Assembly (NCBI RefSeq): GCF_001713395.1
Contig: NZ_CP016450.1
Location: forward strand, 2,490,001-2,554,000
DNA from: Sinorhizobium sp. RAC02
GTDB lineage: Bacteria; Pseudomonadota; Alphaproteobacteria; Rhizobiales; Rhizobiaceae
Length of the DNA: 64,000 nucleotides
Direction of reading: 5' to 3'
Below, in pieces: positions 14,406-23,393 of this stretch. The first letter of the stretch is position 1. Each line of letters begins with the position of its first letter. The notes below the pieces were generated by a model. The model did not search any database, had not been told where the DNA came from, and saw nothing but the letters and a program-made list of their open reading frames with translations. The position numbers and the translations under genes are program-made.

Positions 14406-15486
14406 AATCAAACCCTTCAAAGTCCATGAACTCCGAGCCGACGGCCGAACCCTGTGCCTCGATCCGGTTGAACAGTTCGCCGACATCGCCCGTGAAGGTG
14501 ACACCGGTATGTTCCCAGGTATAGCGCGCCATGCGTACCGCAGCCCAGGGGCGCATAAGGCCGAGGGTGAGGATCGTCACGATCACGTTGGAAGTGGCGA
14601 TCCAGGTATAGCGGGTGCGCGATACGTCGCTCATCAGCTGATGCTGGCCATCGAAGGTCGTGGTCGACCAGGTGATGTTGCGCACGCCCGCCTTGTAGAA
14701 CAGGCCGGCAATGCCGAAGGTGGCAAAAAGCACGATATAGCCAATGACCGCGCTGAAAATGAGCGGGATCTGCTGTTCGGGTGTCAGCAAGCCGGGCGTT
14801 TCGATCATCGGCAGGATGAGCGAAAGGTTCATCAGGACGAGGAGCGCGATGATGCCGAGGCCGACGAGCGCGATCAGGAACGACAGAAGCCAGGACTTGT
14901 AGAGCGGCCCGAGCTTGGGGTCGGTGTCGAAGGCCTTGCCGCCATAGCGCAGGTTCGAGCCGACATAACGGGCGACCCAGCGGCTGGCGAGCGGCGTCAG
15001 GATGCCGATGGTGATGACGGCGAGCAGGCCACCCAGGATGAAGGCCTTGAACGCACCGCCCGCACCGCCGACGAAATCGAAGCGCACATTGCGGTAACTG
15101 GTGACGCGGGCGCTGAAGCGCAGGCCCTTGGCGACCAGCCACGGCAGCGCGATCAGCACGACGAGGGTCGGCAGCAGCACGAGGATCGGAACGAGTGCGG
15201 CGATCACGTTGAGCACGATGAAGCCGCCAAGCACGATCAAGCGGCCGATGAGGATCTGCAGCCCCTTCGCATGGTATTCAAAGGACCGGCCGAGCAGCAC
15301 GGTATTGCCGTAGAAGTAACGGTTGCGGCGGACTTTTGCCCAGGCGGAATAAATGCCGAGCGTGATGATCGTCAAAAGCACATTGACGATCCAGATGCCG
15401 AAATATTCGGATGCCTTGCCGGTAAACACAATCCGGTGGAAGCCGCCCGCCTGTCCTGCGGGCCGCGCCGATTCTGCAAATGACAT
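14395..15486 (-). CDS. DUF898 (YjgN-like) polytopic membrane protein
   Basis: The 363-residue protein has about seven to eight membrane segments and the DUF898 hallmarks FHRIVFTGKASEYFGIWIVN, LTIITLGIYSAWAKVRRNRYF and, near the end, LTLGLMRPWAAVRMARY. The start ATG at 15486 follows GGAAGGGG; the open frame continues upstream without a convincing start. Function is unknown. The coupling to an M48 peptidase gene downstream recurs in rhizobia as far as I recall and suggests a shared role in envelope quality control. Confidence 0.85.
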   Translation of the reverse strand: MSFAESARPAGQAGGFHRIVFTGKASEYFGIWIVNVLLTIITLGIYSAWAKVRRNRYFYGNTVLLGRSFEYHAKGLQILIGRLIVLGGFIVLNVIAALVPILVLLPTLVVLIALPWLVAKGLRFSARVTSYRNVRFDFVGGAGGAFKAFILGGLLAVITIGILTPLASRWVARYVGSNLRYGGKAFDTDPKLGPLYKSWLLSFLIALVGLGIIALLVLMNLSLILPMIETPGLLTPEQQIPLIFSAVIGYIVLFATFGIAGLFYKAGVRNITWSTTTFDGQHQLMSDVSRTRYTWIATSNVIVTILTLGLMRPWAAVRMARYTWEHTGVTFTGDVGELFNRIEAQGSAVGSEFMDFEGFDFGF

Positions 15487-15576
15487 AGTTTGCCCCTTCC
15501 AAATGCATAGAACACGAGGGGTAAACGGGCCGGGCTTCGCCCCTATTCTTCGCAAAGCACAAAAAAGGGGCAATGC

Positions 15577-15604
15577 AAAAAGGGCTCCCGGTGGGAGCCC
15601 TTTT
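15577..15604. terminator. Strong terminator after mmsA (works in both directions)
   Basis: A 12-pair stem AAAAGGGCTCCC / GGGAGCCCTTTT with a short loop lies 20 bases after the mmsA stop. T runs are present on both strands. Confidence 0.85.
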
Positions 15605-15624
15605 CGATATTCAATCCAGAAGGA

Positions 15625-17121
15625 TCACTTCATCGTCGGCATGACGAACTCGGCACCGTCCTTGATACCGGACGGCCAGCGGCTGGTGATCGTCTTGGTG
15701 CGGGTCCAGAACTTGATCGAGTCCGTGCCATGCTGGTTGAGGTCGCCGAAGGACGAGGACTTCCAGCCGCCGAAGGAGTGGTAGGCCAACGGAACCGGGA
15801 TCGGCACGTTGACGCCGACCATGCCGATGTTGATGCGGCTGGCGAAGTCACGCGCAGCGTCGCCGTCACGGGTGTAGATCGCGACGCCGTTGCCGTATTC
15901 ATGCTTCATCGGCAGGTCGAGGGCTTCTTCGTAGTTCTTGGCACGAACGACGGACAGAACCGGGCCGAAGATTTCCGTCTTGTAGATTTCCATGTCCGGC
16001 GTGACGTTGTCGAACAGGCAGCCACCGACGAAATAGCCGTCTTCATAACCCTGGAGCTTGAAGCCACGACCGTCGACGACGAGGTTGGCGCCTTCTTCCA
16101 CGCCCTTGTCGATGAGGCTGAGGATGCGGGCCTGCGCTTCCTTGGTGACAACCGGGCCCATGTCGGCCTTGTCATCGGTATACGGACCGATGCGCAGGCT
16201 TTCGATCATCGGCGTCAGCTTTTCGATCAGACGGTTGGCGGTTTCCTCGCCGACCGGAACGGCAACCGAGATCGCCATGCAGCGTTCGCCGGCCGAGCCG
16301 TAGCCGGCGCCCATCAGGGCGTTTGCGGCCTGGTCGAGGTCGGCGTCGGGCATGATGATCATGTGGTTCTTCGCGCCACCGAAGCACTGGGCGCGCTTGC
16401 CGTTGGAAGCAGCCGTGCCATAGACGTAGCGGGCGATCGGCGTGGAGCCGACGAAGGACACGGCAGCGATATCCGGATGCGCCAGGATACCGTCGACCGC
16501 ACCCTTGTCGCCGTTGACGACGTTGAGGATACCGGCAGGCAGGCCTGCTTCGATCATCAGTTCGGCAAGACGGATCGGCAGGGACGGGTCGCGCTCGGAG
16601 GGCTTCAGGATGAAGGCGTTGCCGCAGGCAATGGCCGGCGCAAACATCCACATCGGGATCATGCCCGGGAAGTTGAACGGCGTGATACCCGCGCCGATGC
16701 CGACCGGCTGGCGGATCGAATACATGTCGATGTTCGGGCCGGCGCCTTCGGTGAACTCGCTCTTCATGAGATGCGGGATGCCGATGACGAATTCGCAGAC
16801 TTCGAGGCCGCGGATGACGTCACCCTTGGAGTCTTCGACCGTCTTGCCATGCTCGCGGGACACCAGGACGGCCAGTTCGTCCATGTTCTGGTTCAGAAGC
16901 TCGACGAACTTCATGAAGACGCGGGCGCGGCGCTGCGGGTTGGTGGCGGCCCACTTCGGCTGCGCGGAAAGCGCGCTGTCGATCGCGGCCTGCAGGTCGG
17001 CGTCGTTGGCAAGCGCGACCGTCGCCTGAACTTCGCCCGTCGCCGGGTTGAAGACGTTCGCGGTGCGGCCGCTGATGCCGGCGACCTTCTTGCCGTGGAT
17101 GAAATGGCCGATCTCGTACAT
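15625..17121 (-). CDS. mmsA: Methylmalonate-semialdehyde dehydrogenase (CoA-acylating)
   Basis: The 498-residue enzyme belongs to the ALDH superfamily, MmsA/IolA branch. It has GITPFNFPGMIPMWMFAPA, the FVGSTPIARYVY cofactor loop and the catalytic cysteine in GSAGERCMAIS (about Cys281). The conserved C-terminal VPIPVPLAYHSFGGWKSS is specific to this branch. It converts methylmalonate semialdehyde to propionyl-CoA and malonate semialdehyde to acetyl-CoA in valine and inositol breakdown. GGAGG precedes the ATG. A divergent LysR gene with a perfect inverted repeat between them points to dedicated regulation. Confidence 0.95.
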   Translation of the reverse strand: MYEIGHFIHGKKVAGISGRTANVFNPATGEVQATVALANDADLQAAIDSALSAQPKWAATNPQRRARVFMKFVELLNQNMDELAVLVSREHGKTVEDSKGDVIRGLEVCEFVIGIPHLMKSEFTEGAGPNIDMYSIRQPVGIGAGITPFNFPGMIPMWMFAPAIACGNAFILKPSERDPSLPIRLAELMIEAGLPAGILNVVNGDKGAVDGILAHPDIAAVSFVGSTPIARYVYGTAASNGKRAQCFGGAKNHMIIMPDADLDQAANALMGAGYGSAGERCMAISVAVPVGEETANRLIEKLTPMIESLRIGPYTDDKADMGPVVTKEAQARILSLIDKGVEEGANLVVDGRGFKLQGYEDGYFVGGCLFDNVTPDMEIYKTEIFGPVLSVVRAKNYEEALDLPMKHEYGNGVAIYTRDGDAARDFASRINIGMVGVNVPIPVPLAYHSFGGWKSSSFGDLNQHGTDSIKFWTRTKTITSRWPSGIKDGAEFVMPTMK

Positions 17122-17162
17122 AGGGAGTCCTCCGTTGTTATGAGAGGATCATCGCACTTCAA

Positions 17163-17205
17163 TTTGCACAACTCAATCACCTCGGATAAGGAACCGTTGT
17201 GCAAA
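17163..17205. promoter_or_regulatory. Inverted-repeat operator between mmsA and its divergent LysR gene
   Basis: Perfect ten-base arms TTTGCACAAC (17163-17172) and GTTGTGCAAA (17196-17205) are separated by 23 bases in the 104-base intergenic region. The position suits a LysR-type regulator controlling itself and mmsA. Confidence 0.6.
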
Positions 17206-17225
17206 AATTAAAGTCGGAGGCGGAA

Positions 17226-18107
17226 ATGAACTGGGATGACGCACGCATGTTCCTGGCCGTTGCCCGCACCGGCCAGATCCTCGCCGCCTCCCGCCGCCTC
17301 GGTGTCAACCATGCGACGCTGAGCCGCCGCGTAAGCGCTTTGGAAGAAGCCTTGAAGACGCGGCTTCTCATCCGCCGCACCAATGGCTGCGACCTCACCG
17401 CCGAGGGCGAGGTGTTTCTGCGTGCCGCCGAACGCATGGAGACGGAGATGCTGGCGGCCCAGGCGAGCATCGGCCGCATCGACACGGCCGTCGCCGGCAC
17501 CGTGCGCGTCGGCGCACCGGACGGTTTCGGCGTGTCCTTCCTTGCCCCCCGCCTCGGACGGCTGACGGCGCGGCATCCGGAGCTGAAGATCCAGCTCGTG
17601 CCGGTGCCGCGGTCCTTCTCGCTGTCGCAGCGCGAGGCGGATATTGCTATCACCTTGGAACGGCCGGAACAGGGCCGCCTCGTCTCGTCAAAGTTGACGG
17701 ACTACACGCTCGGCCTCTACGCCTCGCACGATTATCTCAAGGAAAACGGCACGCCGGAAAGCGTCGAGGACCTCAAGGGCCATCGACGCGTAGGCTACGT
17801 GGAAGACCTGATCTTCACCGCCTCGCTCAATTTCACCGGCGAGATCATGCGCAGTTGGGATGCCGGTTTCGAAATCTCAAGCGCCACGGGCCAGACGGAG
17901 GCCGTGCGCTCCGGCGCCGGCATCGGCATCCTGCATGACTACATCGCCCGGCAATATGGCGAACTGGTGCGGCTTCTGCCGGCCACTTCGATCCGCCGCG
18001 CCTACTGGACGACCTGGCATGAAAGCGCACGCGACCTCGCCCGCGTGCGCACCGTGGCGGAATTCGTGCAGGAAATCGTGCGGCAGGAGCACGACATCTT
18101 TCTTTGA
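17226..18107 (+). CDS. LysR-family regulator, probable regulator of mmsA
   Basis: The 293-residue protein has the LysR helix-turn-helix at the N-terminus (MNWDDARMFLAVARTGQILA, then HATLSRRVSALEEAL) and a LysR substrate domain from about residue 90. GGAGGCGGAA precedes the ATG at 17226; an in-frame start at 17199 is possible but poorly placed. It is divergent from mmsA across a 104-base gap with a perfect inverted repeat. The inducer is unknown; a valine or propionate intermediate would fit. Its end is three bases from the convergent bcsN. Confidence 0.88.
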   Translation: MNWDDARMFLAVARTGQILAASRRLGVNHATLSRRVSALEEALKTRLLIRRTNGCDLTAEGEVFLRAAERMETEMLAAQASIGRIDTAVAGTVRVGAPDGFGVSFLAPRLGRLTARHPELKIQLVPVPRSFSLSQREADIAITLERPEQGRLVSSKLTDYTLGLYASHDYLKENGTPESVEDLKGHRRVGYVEDLIFTASLNFTGEIMRSWDAGFEISSATGQTEAVRSGAGIGILHDYIARQYGELVRLLPATSIRRAYWTTWHESARDLARVRTVAEFVQEIVRQEHDIFL

Positions 18108-18110
18108 GCC

Positions 18111-19052
18111 TCAGTCGGCTTCGGTCAGCGACGCCGTTTCGGGCATCGGCACCAGCGCGCTTTTCACGCGCATCGCCGCCTTGTCCCCGGACTTTTTCTC
18201 TGGCTTCTTGGTCACCGCGACCTTTACCTTCTCCTCCACAGTCTCGCCCGGTAACGGGACACGCACGGCATTGCGGATGACGGCCGGTTCCTCCCTGCGC
18301 TTTTCCTCCACGACGCGACGCTTGGGCGTGCGGCGCGGCTCCACCTCGACGCTGTCGTCAAGGATCACGGCTGGCTCGGCACGCGCCAGCATCGGCTGGC
18401 TTCGCATAGAGCCGCTGCCGCCGGCATAGCTCAGCAAGTCGAACGTTTCGCGCGTCACCGGTTTCAGCCGCATGCCATCCATCAGCATGGCGAGGCGCTC
18501 CTGCGGAAGGGTCGGATGGCAGAAGCGCAGACGCACCTGCGCAGAATAGTTGCCGGTGCCGAGCCGACCCATTGGCGAGACACGCTTGGCGAACTGCCAG
18601 GCGTAGACACAGCTCCCAGCCTTGCCGAGCGGGCCGGTGGCATATCCGTAGACGCCGTGCAGGTTCTGCCCGGGCGCCGCATTGATCGCCATCGCGACGC
18701 CCGGCAGCGCCTGCCGCATCTCGGCAAGAATTGCGCTGCGTGTCGGCGCCCGCAGGAAGACCATGCCCTCCGAGGGCGTACCGACGCGCACGGTCAGCAG
18801 GTTTTCGCCGGCGGATGCCGTGGCGTTGGTGTAGACGATCTTCTGCTCGAAGAAATCGGCGCGCGACGTCTGGCGCACGCTTTCGATGCGGCCCGCAATC
18901 GACGGCAGATAGGCCGCCGCAAAGTCCGGGGAGACCTCCGTGGAGAGCGGCGGCGCATCCGGCCGGATAGCACCGGTTTCGAGGAACGGGTCGGGCACGG
19001 CGGTGCAGCCGGCGATGAGAAACGGGATTGTGGCGACAAGCAGCCAGCGCAT
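18111..19052 (-). CDS. bcsN: Cellulose biosynthesis lipoprotein BcsN
   Basis: The 313-residue protein begins MRWLLVATIPFLIAGC, with a lipobox at LIAGC (Cys16). The following domain (about 40-220) matches the BcsN proteins found only in alphaproteobacterial cellulose operons. The C-terminal third is charged and low in complexity (EPRRTPKRRVVEEKRREEP). Function is unknown; it presumably helps assemble or export cellulose at the envelope. It is the last gene of the bcsABKN operon, seven bases after bcsK. I chose the ATG at 19052 over the longer frame because it starts the lipoprotein signal. Confidence 0.87.
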   Translation of the reverse strand: MRWLLVATIPFLIAGCTAVPDPFLETGAIRPDAPPLSTEVSPDFAAAYLPSIAGRIESVRQTSRADFFEQKIVYTNATASAGENLLTVRVGTPSEGMVFLRAPTRSAILAEMRQALPGVAMAINAAPGQNLHGVYGYATGPLGKAGSCVYAWQFAKRVSPMGRLGTGNYSAQVRLRFCHPTLPQERLAMLMDGMRLKPVTRETFDLLSYAGGSGSMRSQPMLARAEPAVILDDSVEVEPRRTPKRRVVEEKRREEPAVIRNAVRVPLPGETVEEKVKVAVTKKPEKKSGDKAAMRVKSALVPMPETASLTEAD

Positions 19053-19059
19053 GGGGGTC

Positions 19060-21039
19060 CTATCGGGTCGAAACGGCGGAGGAGACGGCAAGACCGCGCG
19101 CGGCCGCGGGATCGTAGAGATGCATGTTCAGCCGGGTGAAAACGGCCTGTGCCTGGCTGCGGTTGCCGAGATGATAGTAGGCCCAGCCGCGCAACTGGCT
19201 GAGATCGGCCGGCTCGGCGACGAGGCTGGCGCGCGCGTTCAGGGCATCGAGCACACGCTGGTATTGCTTGTGATCGAAAGCCGAGCGCGCCCGCTGCCAG
19301 TAGATTTCGGCACGCACTTCCCGCTCGCGCTTTTCCGACAGCGGATACATCGCGATCATCGCCTCCGCATCGTCCGTCAGGCGGCCGCGGAGCAGAGTGA
19401 GGGCTGCACCGTAGGCAGCATCCTGCTGAGTGCGACTGTTGCCGAGCGCGGCCTCGAAGGCGTTGCGGGCGTCCGCGATGCGGTTCAGCTCGAGATGACA
19501 CCAACCCTTGATGAGCATGGCGTCGGCCGAGACAGCCCCGCGCGCTTCCAGGTTGGCGATATCCTTGATGCAGGCGCTGAAGCGCTTCGCCTTGAAATGC
19601 GCAAAATAGCCGTTGCCGCTGCCAGCGCTGCCTTTTGCCGATGTCGACACGGCAACCGGCGTCTCGACGGCTACGCTGCGACGGGCCTTCGGCGGTGTCG
19701 CGATTTTGATCTCTGCCCAGATATCCGGATAGATGTCGCGATACTCCGCCTCCAGCGCCGCGTAATCGGTTTTCTCACCAAGGCGCATGAGGCTGAGGGC
19801 GAGGCCCTTGACGCGAACCGGCGCGCTTTCCCAATCCAGCGACTTCAGGAACCAGGCCTTCGATGCCTCGTACTGCCGTGAATTATAGGCGTACCAGGCG
19901 AGGATTTCCGCGTGGTCGGCATTCGATGTCGCAAGGATGGCATTGCTGTAGGCCGTCACGGTTTTCACATCCGCATCCGGCTGGTCGGACTTCGAGAAGC
20001 GCAGCGACAGCGCGGTCATCAGGAATTCGGGATCGTCGGCAAACTCCGAGATATAGTCCTCCGCGATCGCATAGGCCTCGTCCTGCTTGTTCTGGGCGGC
20101 CAGCGAGAGATAGAGGCCCTTGGCATTCTCTTCGTCGCGACGATTTGCAAGTGCTGCCTTGAACCAGCGCTCGGAGTTTTGCGGGGCCTTCAGCTTCAGG
20201 TCGTACCAGCCGAGCAGCGACAGGTCTTCGAGGCGCTCGCCCTTGTCCGCCACCGCGCGCAGCTTGCCGACCTCGTCTGCGGCGACCGGCGTCTGGCGCT
20301 TTTCATCTGCATTGAAGTCCGCGACGTCCTTGCGCGTCAGGTCGAGTTCGACCGGCTCGAGACCGGCTTGCAGCATTGGCGACACGGCCAGTACGCCCAT
20401 CGCCTTGCGCACGTCCTCGGAAGAAAAATCCCGAGTGGATTTTTGCAATGTGGTCAGGATCTGCTGGTCCGGCAGGCGTTTGTCACCCTCCCGGAAGAGC
20501 AGGCCACGATAGACCTTGGTAAGTGCATCCTTCGCACCGGTCTCGGCGTAGGCGTCGAGCAGCATCCAGACGAGATCGATTTCCTGCTCGCTCGCCGGAT
20601 CAAGTGCCTTGGCGGCCTCGATGACACCCATCCAATCCTTGCGGGCGGTGGCGGCCATCATCTCGACGCGTTGCTTTCGGCGGGCGAGCTTGCCGGAAAA
20701 ATCCTCGCTCGGCAGCCACTCGGGGTTTTCAGAGCGGCGGCGGCCGATCTCCGCTTCGACGCCGATAAAGTCGTTCTTCTCATAGAGCGCCCAGAGTGCG
20801 CTTTCGTCTATCTGCCGTGCTGCTGGCGAATAGACATCGGCCGGCACGACGAAATCCGGATATTTCTGGCGCAGCCGGTTCGTCTCGGCTTCGAGCCGGT
20901 CCTGCTGCTGCTGTTCGGCATAATAGTAGAGCGCCGCCAGTTCGACGTCGCCGGGACCGGCCTTGGTATCGGCGGCCAGGACCAGCGGGGCGAGCGCCGT
21001 GGAGCCGGCAAGCAGGGTGGAAAGAAACAGCGTTCTCAT
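19060..21039 (-). CDS. bcsK: TPR-repeat protein of cellulose operon (BcsK type)
   Basis: The 659-residue protein has a signal peptide (cleaved near VLA/ADT) and then an almost all-helical body of tetratricopeptide-like repeats, for example GWYDLKLKAPQNSERWFKAAL and GWCHLELNRIADARNAFEAAL. It lacks the beta-barrel of classical BcsC. In rhizobial cellulose operons a TPR protein of this kind (BcsK) takes the periplasmic scaffold role. Its ATG overlaps the bcsB stop by four bases, which shows that no gene stands between them; bcsZ, the endoglucanase found here in many relatives, is absent. Confidence 0.82.
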   Translation of the reverse strand: MRTLFLSTLLAGSTALAPLVLAADTKAGPGDVELAALYYYAEQQQQDRLEAETNRLRQKYPDFVVPADVYSPAARQIDESALWALYEKNDFIGVEAEIGRRRSENPEWLPSEDFSGKLARRKQRVEMMAATARKDWMGVIEAAKALDPASEQEIDLVWMLLDAYAETGAKDALTKVYRGLLFREGDKRLPDQQILTTLQKSTRDFSSEDVRKAMGVLAVSPMLQAGLEPVELDLTRKDVADFNADEKRQTPVAADEVGKLRAVADKGERLEDLSLLGWYDLKLKAPQNSERWFKAALANRRDEENAKGLYLSLAAQNKQDEAYAIAEDYISEFADDPEFLMTALSLRFSKSDQPDADVKTVTAYSNAILATSNADHAEILAWYAYNSRQYEASKAWFLKSLDWESAPVRVKGLALSLMRLGEKTDYAALEAEYRDIYPDIWAEIKIATPPKARRSVAVETPVAVSTSAKGSAGSGNGYFAHFKAKRFSACIKDIANLEARGAVSADAMLIKGWCHLELNRIADARNAFEAALGNSRTQQDAAYGAALTLLRGRLTDDAEAMIAMYPLSEKREREVRAEIYWQRARSAFDHKQYQRVLDALNARASLVAEPADLSQLRGWAYYHLGNRSQAQAVFTRLNMHLYDPAAARGLAVSSAVSTR

Positions 21040-23393
21040 TTATCGGACCTCACGCCCTTGCGCGGCACGACGAGCCCCAGCCAGACGGCGAAGGCGCCGA
21101 GGCTGGCGAGCACGAGCAGCACGTAAATCTGGAAATTATCGGAGAACCAGGCGGCCGCGATCCGGCGCAGGTTGCCGGGACTGCGGTCGGTCAGGCCGGC
21201 GACGTAACGCTCCGCGGCCGGCAGGCTGACAAGCGACAGGCCCGCCGTCTCTATCGTTGCCGTGCCGCCCTCCAGGTCGCGCCAGACCGTGGGGTCGACG
21301 AGACGCTGCACGCCGGCATCGAGGTCGCGCGGAGAATTTGCCTTGATCACCGTCCAGGTCGCATTGCCGCCGGGTGCGTGCATCTGCGACAGCGTCACCA
21401 GGGACCCCTCGCCGTGGGGCGCGACGCGGGGGCCTTCGTCCCCCTGATAGTTCAGCCAGCGGCCAAAATTCGTCGACGCGGCGGAAAGCCAGCGCTGCGT
21501 ACGTGCGCTGAAAGACAGGTCGTCCTCCTGTTGCGCGGTGGAATTGTGGAAGGCCTGGAGAAGGTCTGCCGTGTCGTCGCCCGTGCCGCGCGCGCCATCG
21601 GACACCGAGGCGGTGACGACCGGGTCTGGTCTGAGGAGGTCGGCGACGGAGGCATTGATATCCGCGGCACTCGGGAAGGCCGCCTTGTCGGCAGAACCAA
21701 GGTCGGCAAAGTCGTTCTGCGACGACACGACAAGCGCGTCCCGGCCCGTGCCTTCCGCAGGCGTGCCGATGGCGATCTTCGCATTCAGCGGCGCACGGGC
21801 GGATAGCGCAAGGCGCGAGAGAAGGGTTAGGCCTGCGCCGACGGATTGCTCGTCCGCCCGGTCAATGACGAGGTCGAACGGTTTTCCGCCGCTATAGGGA
21901 TAGGCCTTGCTCGCAAGCGCCGCCAGATCCGGCAGGCGGCCGAGGCGGGCGAGCGCCGGAACCTCGATCGCGGTCGTATCGAGCAGGATGAAGCGCGGCT
22001 TGCCGTCGTCGCGCTCTTCCGGCCGGCAGCTCGCATCCGCCGCCATCGGCAGCTCCGCCAGAAGCTCAACACGGTTGACGCCTGGCCGGAAGGCGCGCAG
22101 CGGCAACTCGATGCGCTTGCCATCGAACTGCTCGCCCTCGCGGTTGCGGAAGGGATAGCTTTTGACGACCTTGTCGTTGACGCGCACGAGGAGCTGCGCG
22201 GTCTGCTCCAGCCCCGGCGAGGTTGCAGCGTGGAGGCGAAGGTCGAGCGTCGCATATTCGGCGGGATAGAAGTCCGCCGGCATTTCCACGGCAAAATCCG
22301 TGCGCGACAGGCGACCGGAGAAGACACGGGTCTCATAGCCCGCCTCCCTCAGCGTGCGCCGCTCGCCGGCATCGACGGACAGCACGCCCCTGCCCTTCTC
22401 GAAGATGCCGGTCTTCAATCCATCGGCCATCGCCCCCTTCACGGCCGTGAGAACGGCCGCGTTGACGTCACCGAGATTGGCCGCGCGCAGGATGACGGCT
22501 GCCCGGTCGGCGGATGCGCCGGCCTGAACGGAAAGTCCGCGTGCGACCGGTGCGAAGCCAAGCTTGGCGAGCGTCGCGCCACCGTTCCGGTCCATCGCCA
22601 TGATGAGGTCTATGCCTGGACCCGTGCCCGGCTTGTCGGCGACGGAGACCGTCACGTCATCGCGATTGAGAAAGAGGATGAGAGATTGCAGCACCGGAGC
22701 GACCTCGTTCAGCGCTTCGGCACTCAGCGCACCGGGAACGACGACGCGGATATCCGTGCGGTGTTCTGCGTTGCGTCGTACGGCGAGCAGGCTGTCAAAA
22801 TCAGCGAAGGCCGACGACGCGCCCGATGCGAAGCCGCTCAGTGCCGGATCGAGCTTCGTCCAGAGTTCGTAAGTGGCATCCAGCGAGCAATCGACGCGAT
22901 GGTGCTGCCGGGCGCGGACGCGCACGACATTGCGGCCGGCCTTGAGAAACTCGGATGCAACGGCGATCTTTTCCGTCAGCGTCCGGTTCGGCGAGGCGAT
23001 GGTAAAACCGCCGAGGTCGCGGCCGTTTATTTCCACATCCATCATCGCGGTATCCGGCAGTACGGAGACGGCATTGATATAGGCAAGGTTCAGCGTGCCG
23101 CCGGCGGAGACCTGCGGGCCATCGAGCGCGAAGGTGAAGGTGGCGACGTCATCCTCGCCGGACAGCGTGAAGGCATCCGACGCCTGCTCGAAGGGCACGA
23201 GCATGCCGGCTACGCCTTCGGCCGGCTCGTTCTTTTTTGTGGCCACGGGTTGCGGCAGCAGGCCGCCGCTGAGTGTGGTGCCCTCAAGCAGCGGCTTGAC
23301 GGCATCTGCCACAAGCCCCTCCGCCCGGCCGCTGCCGGCCGAAGCGATGAGGAGAGCGAGCGCCAGCGGTGTAAAAAAGGTGGGCTTAGCCAT
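21036..23393 (-). CDS. bcsB: Cellulose synthase regulatory/periplasmic subunit BcsB
   Basis: The 785-residue protein has a signal peptide (MAKPTFFTPLALALLIASAG), a long periplasmic region with alternating carbohydrate-binding and flavodoxin-like domains, and one C-terminal membrane anchor (FQIYVLLVLASLGAFAVWLG). This is the BcsB pattern; the protein guides the glucan chain through the periplasm and is required for BcsA activity. The ATG at 23393 overlaps the bcsA stop by eight bases. The gene continues directly into bcsK. Confidence 0.92.
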   Translation of the reverse strand: MAKPTFFTPLALALLIASAGSGRAEGLVADAVKPLLEGTTLSGGLLPQPVATKKNEPAEGVAGMLVPFEQASDAFTLSGEDDVATFTFALDGPQVSAGGTLNLAYINAVSVLPDTAMMDVEINGRDLGGFTIASPNRTLTEKIAVASEFLKAGRNVVRVRARQHHRVDCSLDATYELWTKLDPALSGFASGASSAFADFDSLLAVRRNAEHRTDIRVVVPGALSAEALNEVAPVLQSLILFLNRDDVTVSVADKPGTGPGIDLIMAMDRNGGATLAKLGFAPVARGLSVQAGASADRAAVILRAANLGDVNAAVLTAVKGAMADGLKTGIFEKGRGVLSVDAGERRTLREAGYETRVFSGRLSRTDFAVEMPADFYPAEYATLDLRLHAATSPGLEQTAQLLVRVNDKVVKSYPFRNREGEQFDGKRIELPLRAFRPGVNRVELLAELPMAADASCRPEERDDGKPRFILLDTTAIEVPALARLGRLPDLAALASKAYPYSGGKPFDLVIDRADEQSVGAGLTLLSRLALSARAPLNAKIAIGTPAEGTGRDALVVSSQNDFADLGSADKAAFPSAADINASVADLLRPDPVVTASVSDGARGTGDDTADLLQAFHNSTAQQEDDLSFSARTQRWLSAASTNFGRWLNYQGDEGPRVAPHGEGSLVTLSQMHAPGGNATWTVIKANSPRDLDAGVQRLVDPTVWRDLEGGTATIETAGLSLVSLPAAERYVAGLTDRSPGNLRRIAAAWFSDNFQIYVLLVLASLGAFAVWLGLVVPRKGVRSDK

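Noticed and set aside
19912..21126. 404-codon plus-strand frame over bcsK
   Set aside because: No recognisable domain or start signal; bcsK is coupled to bcsB on the other strand.
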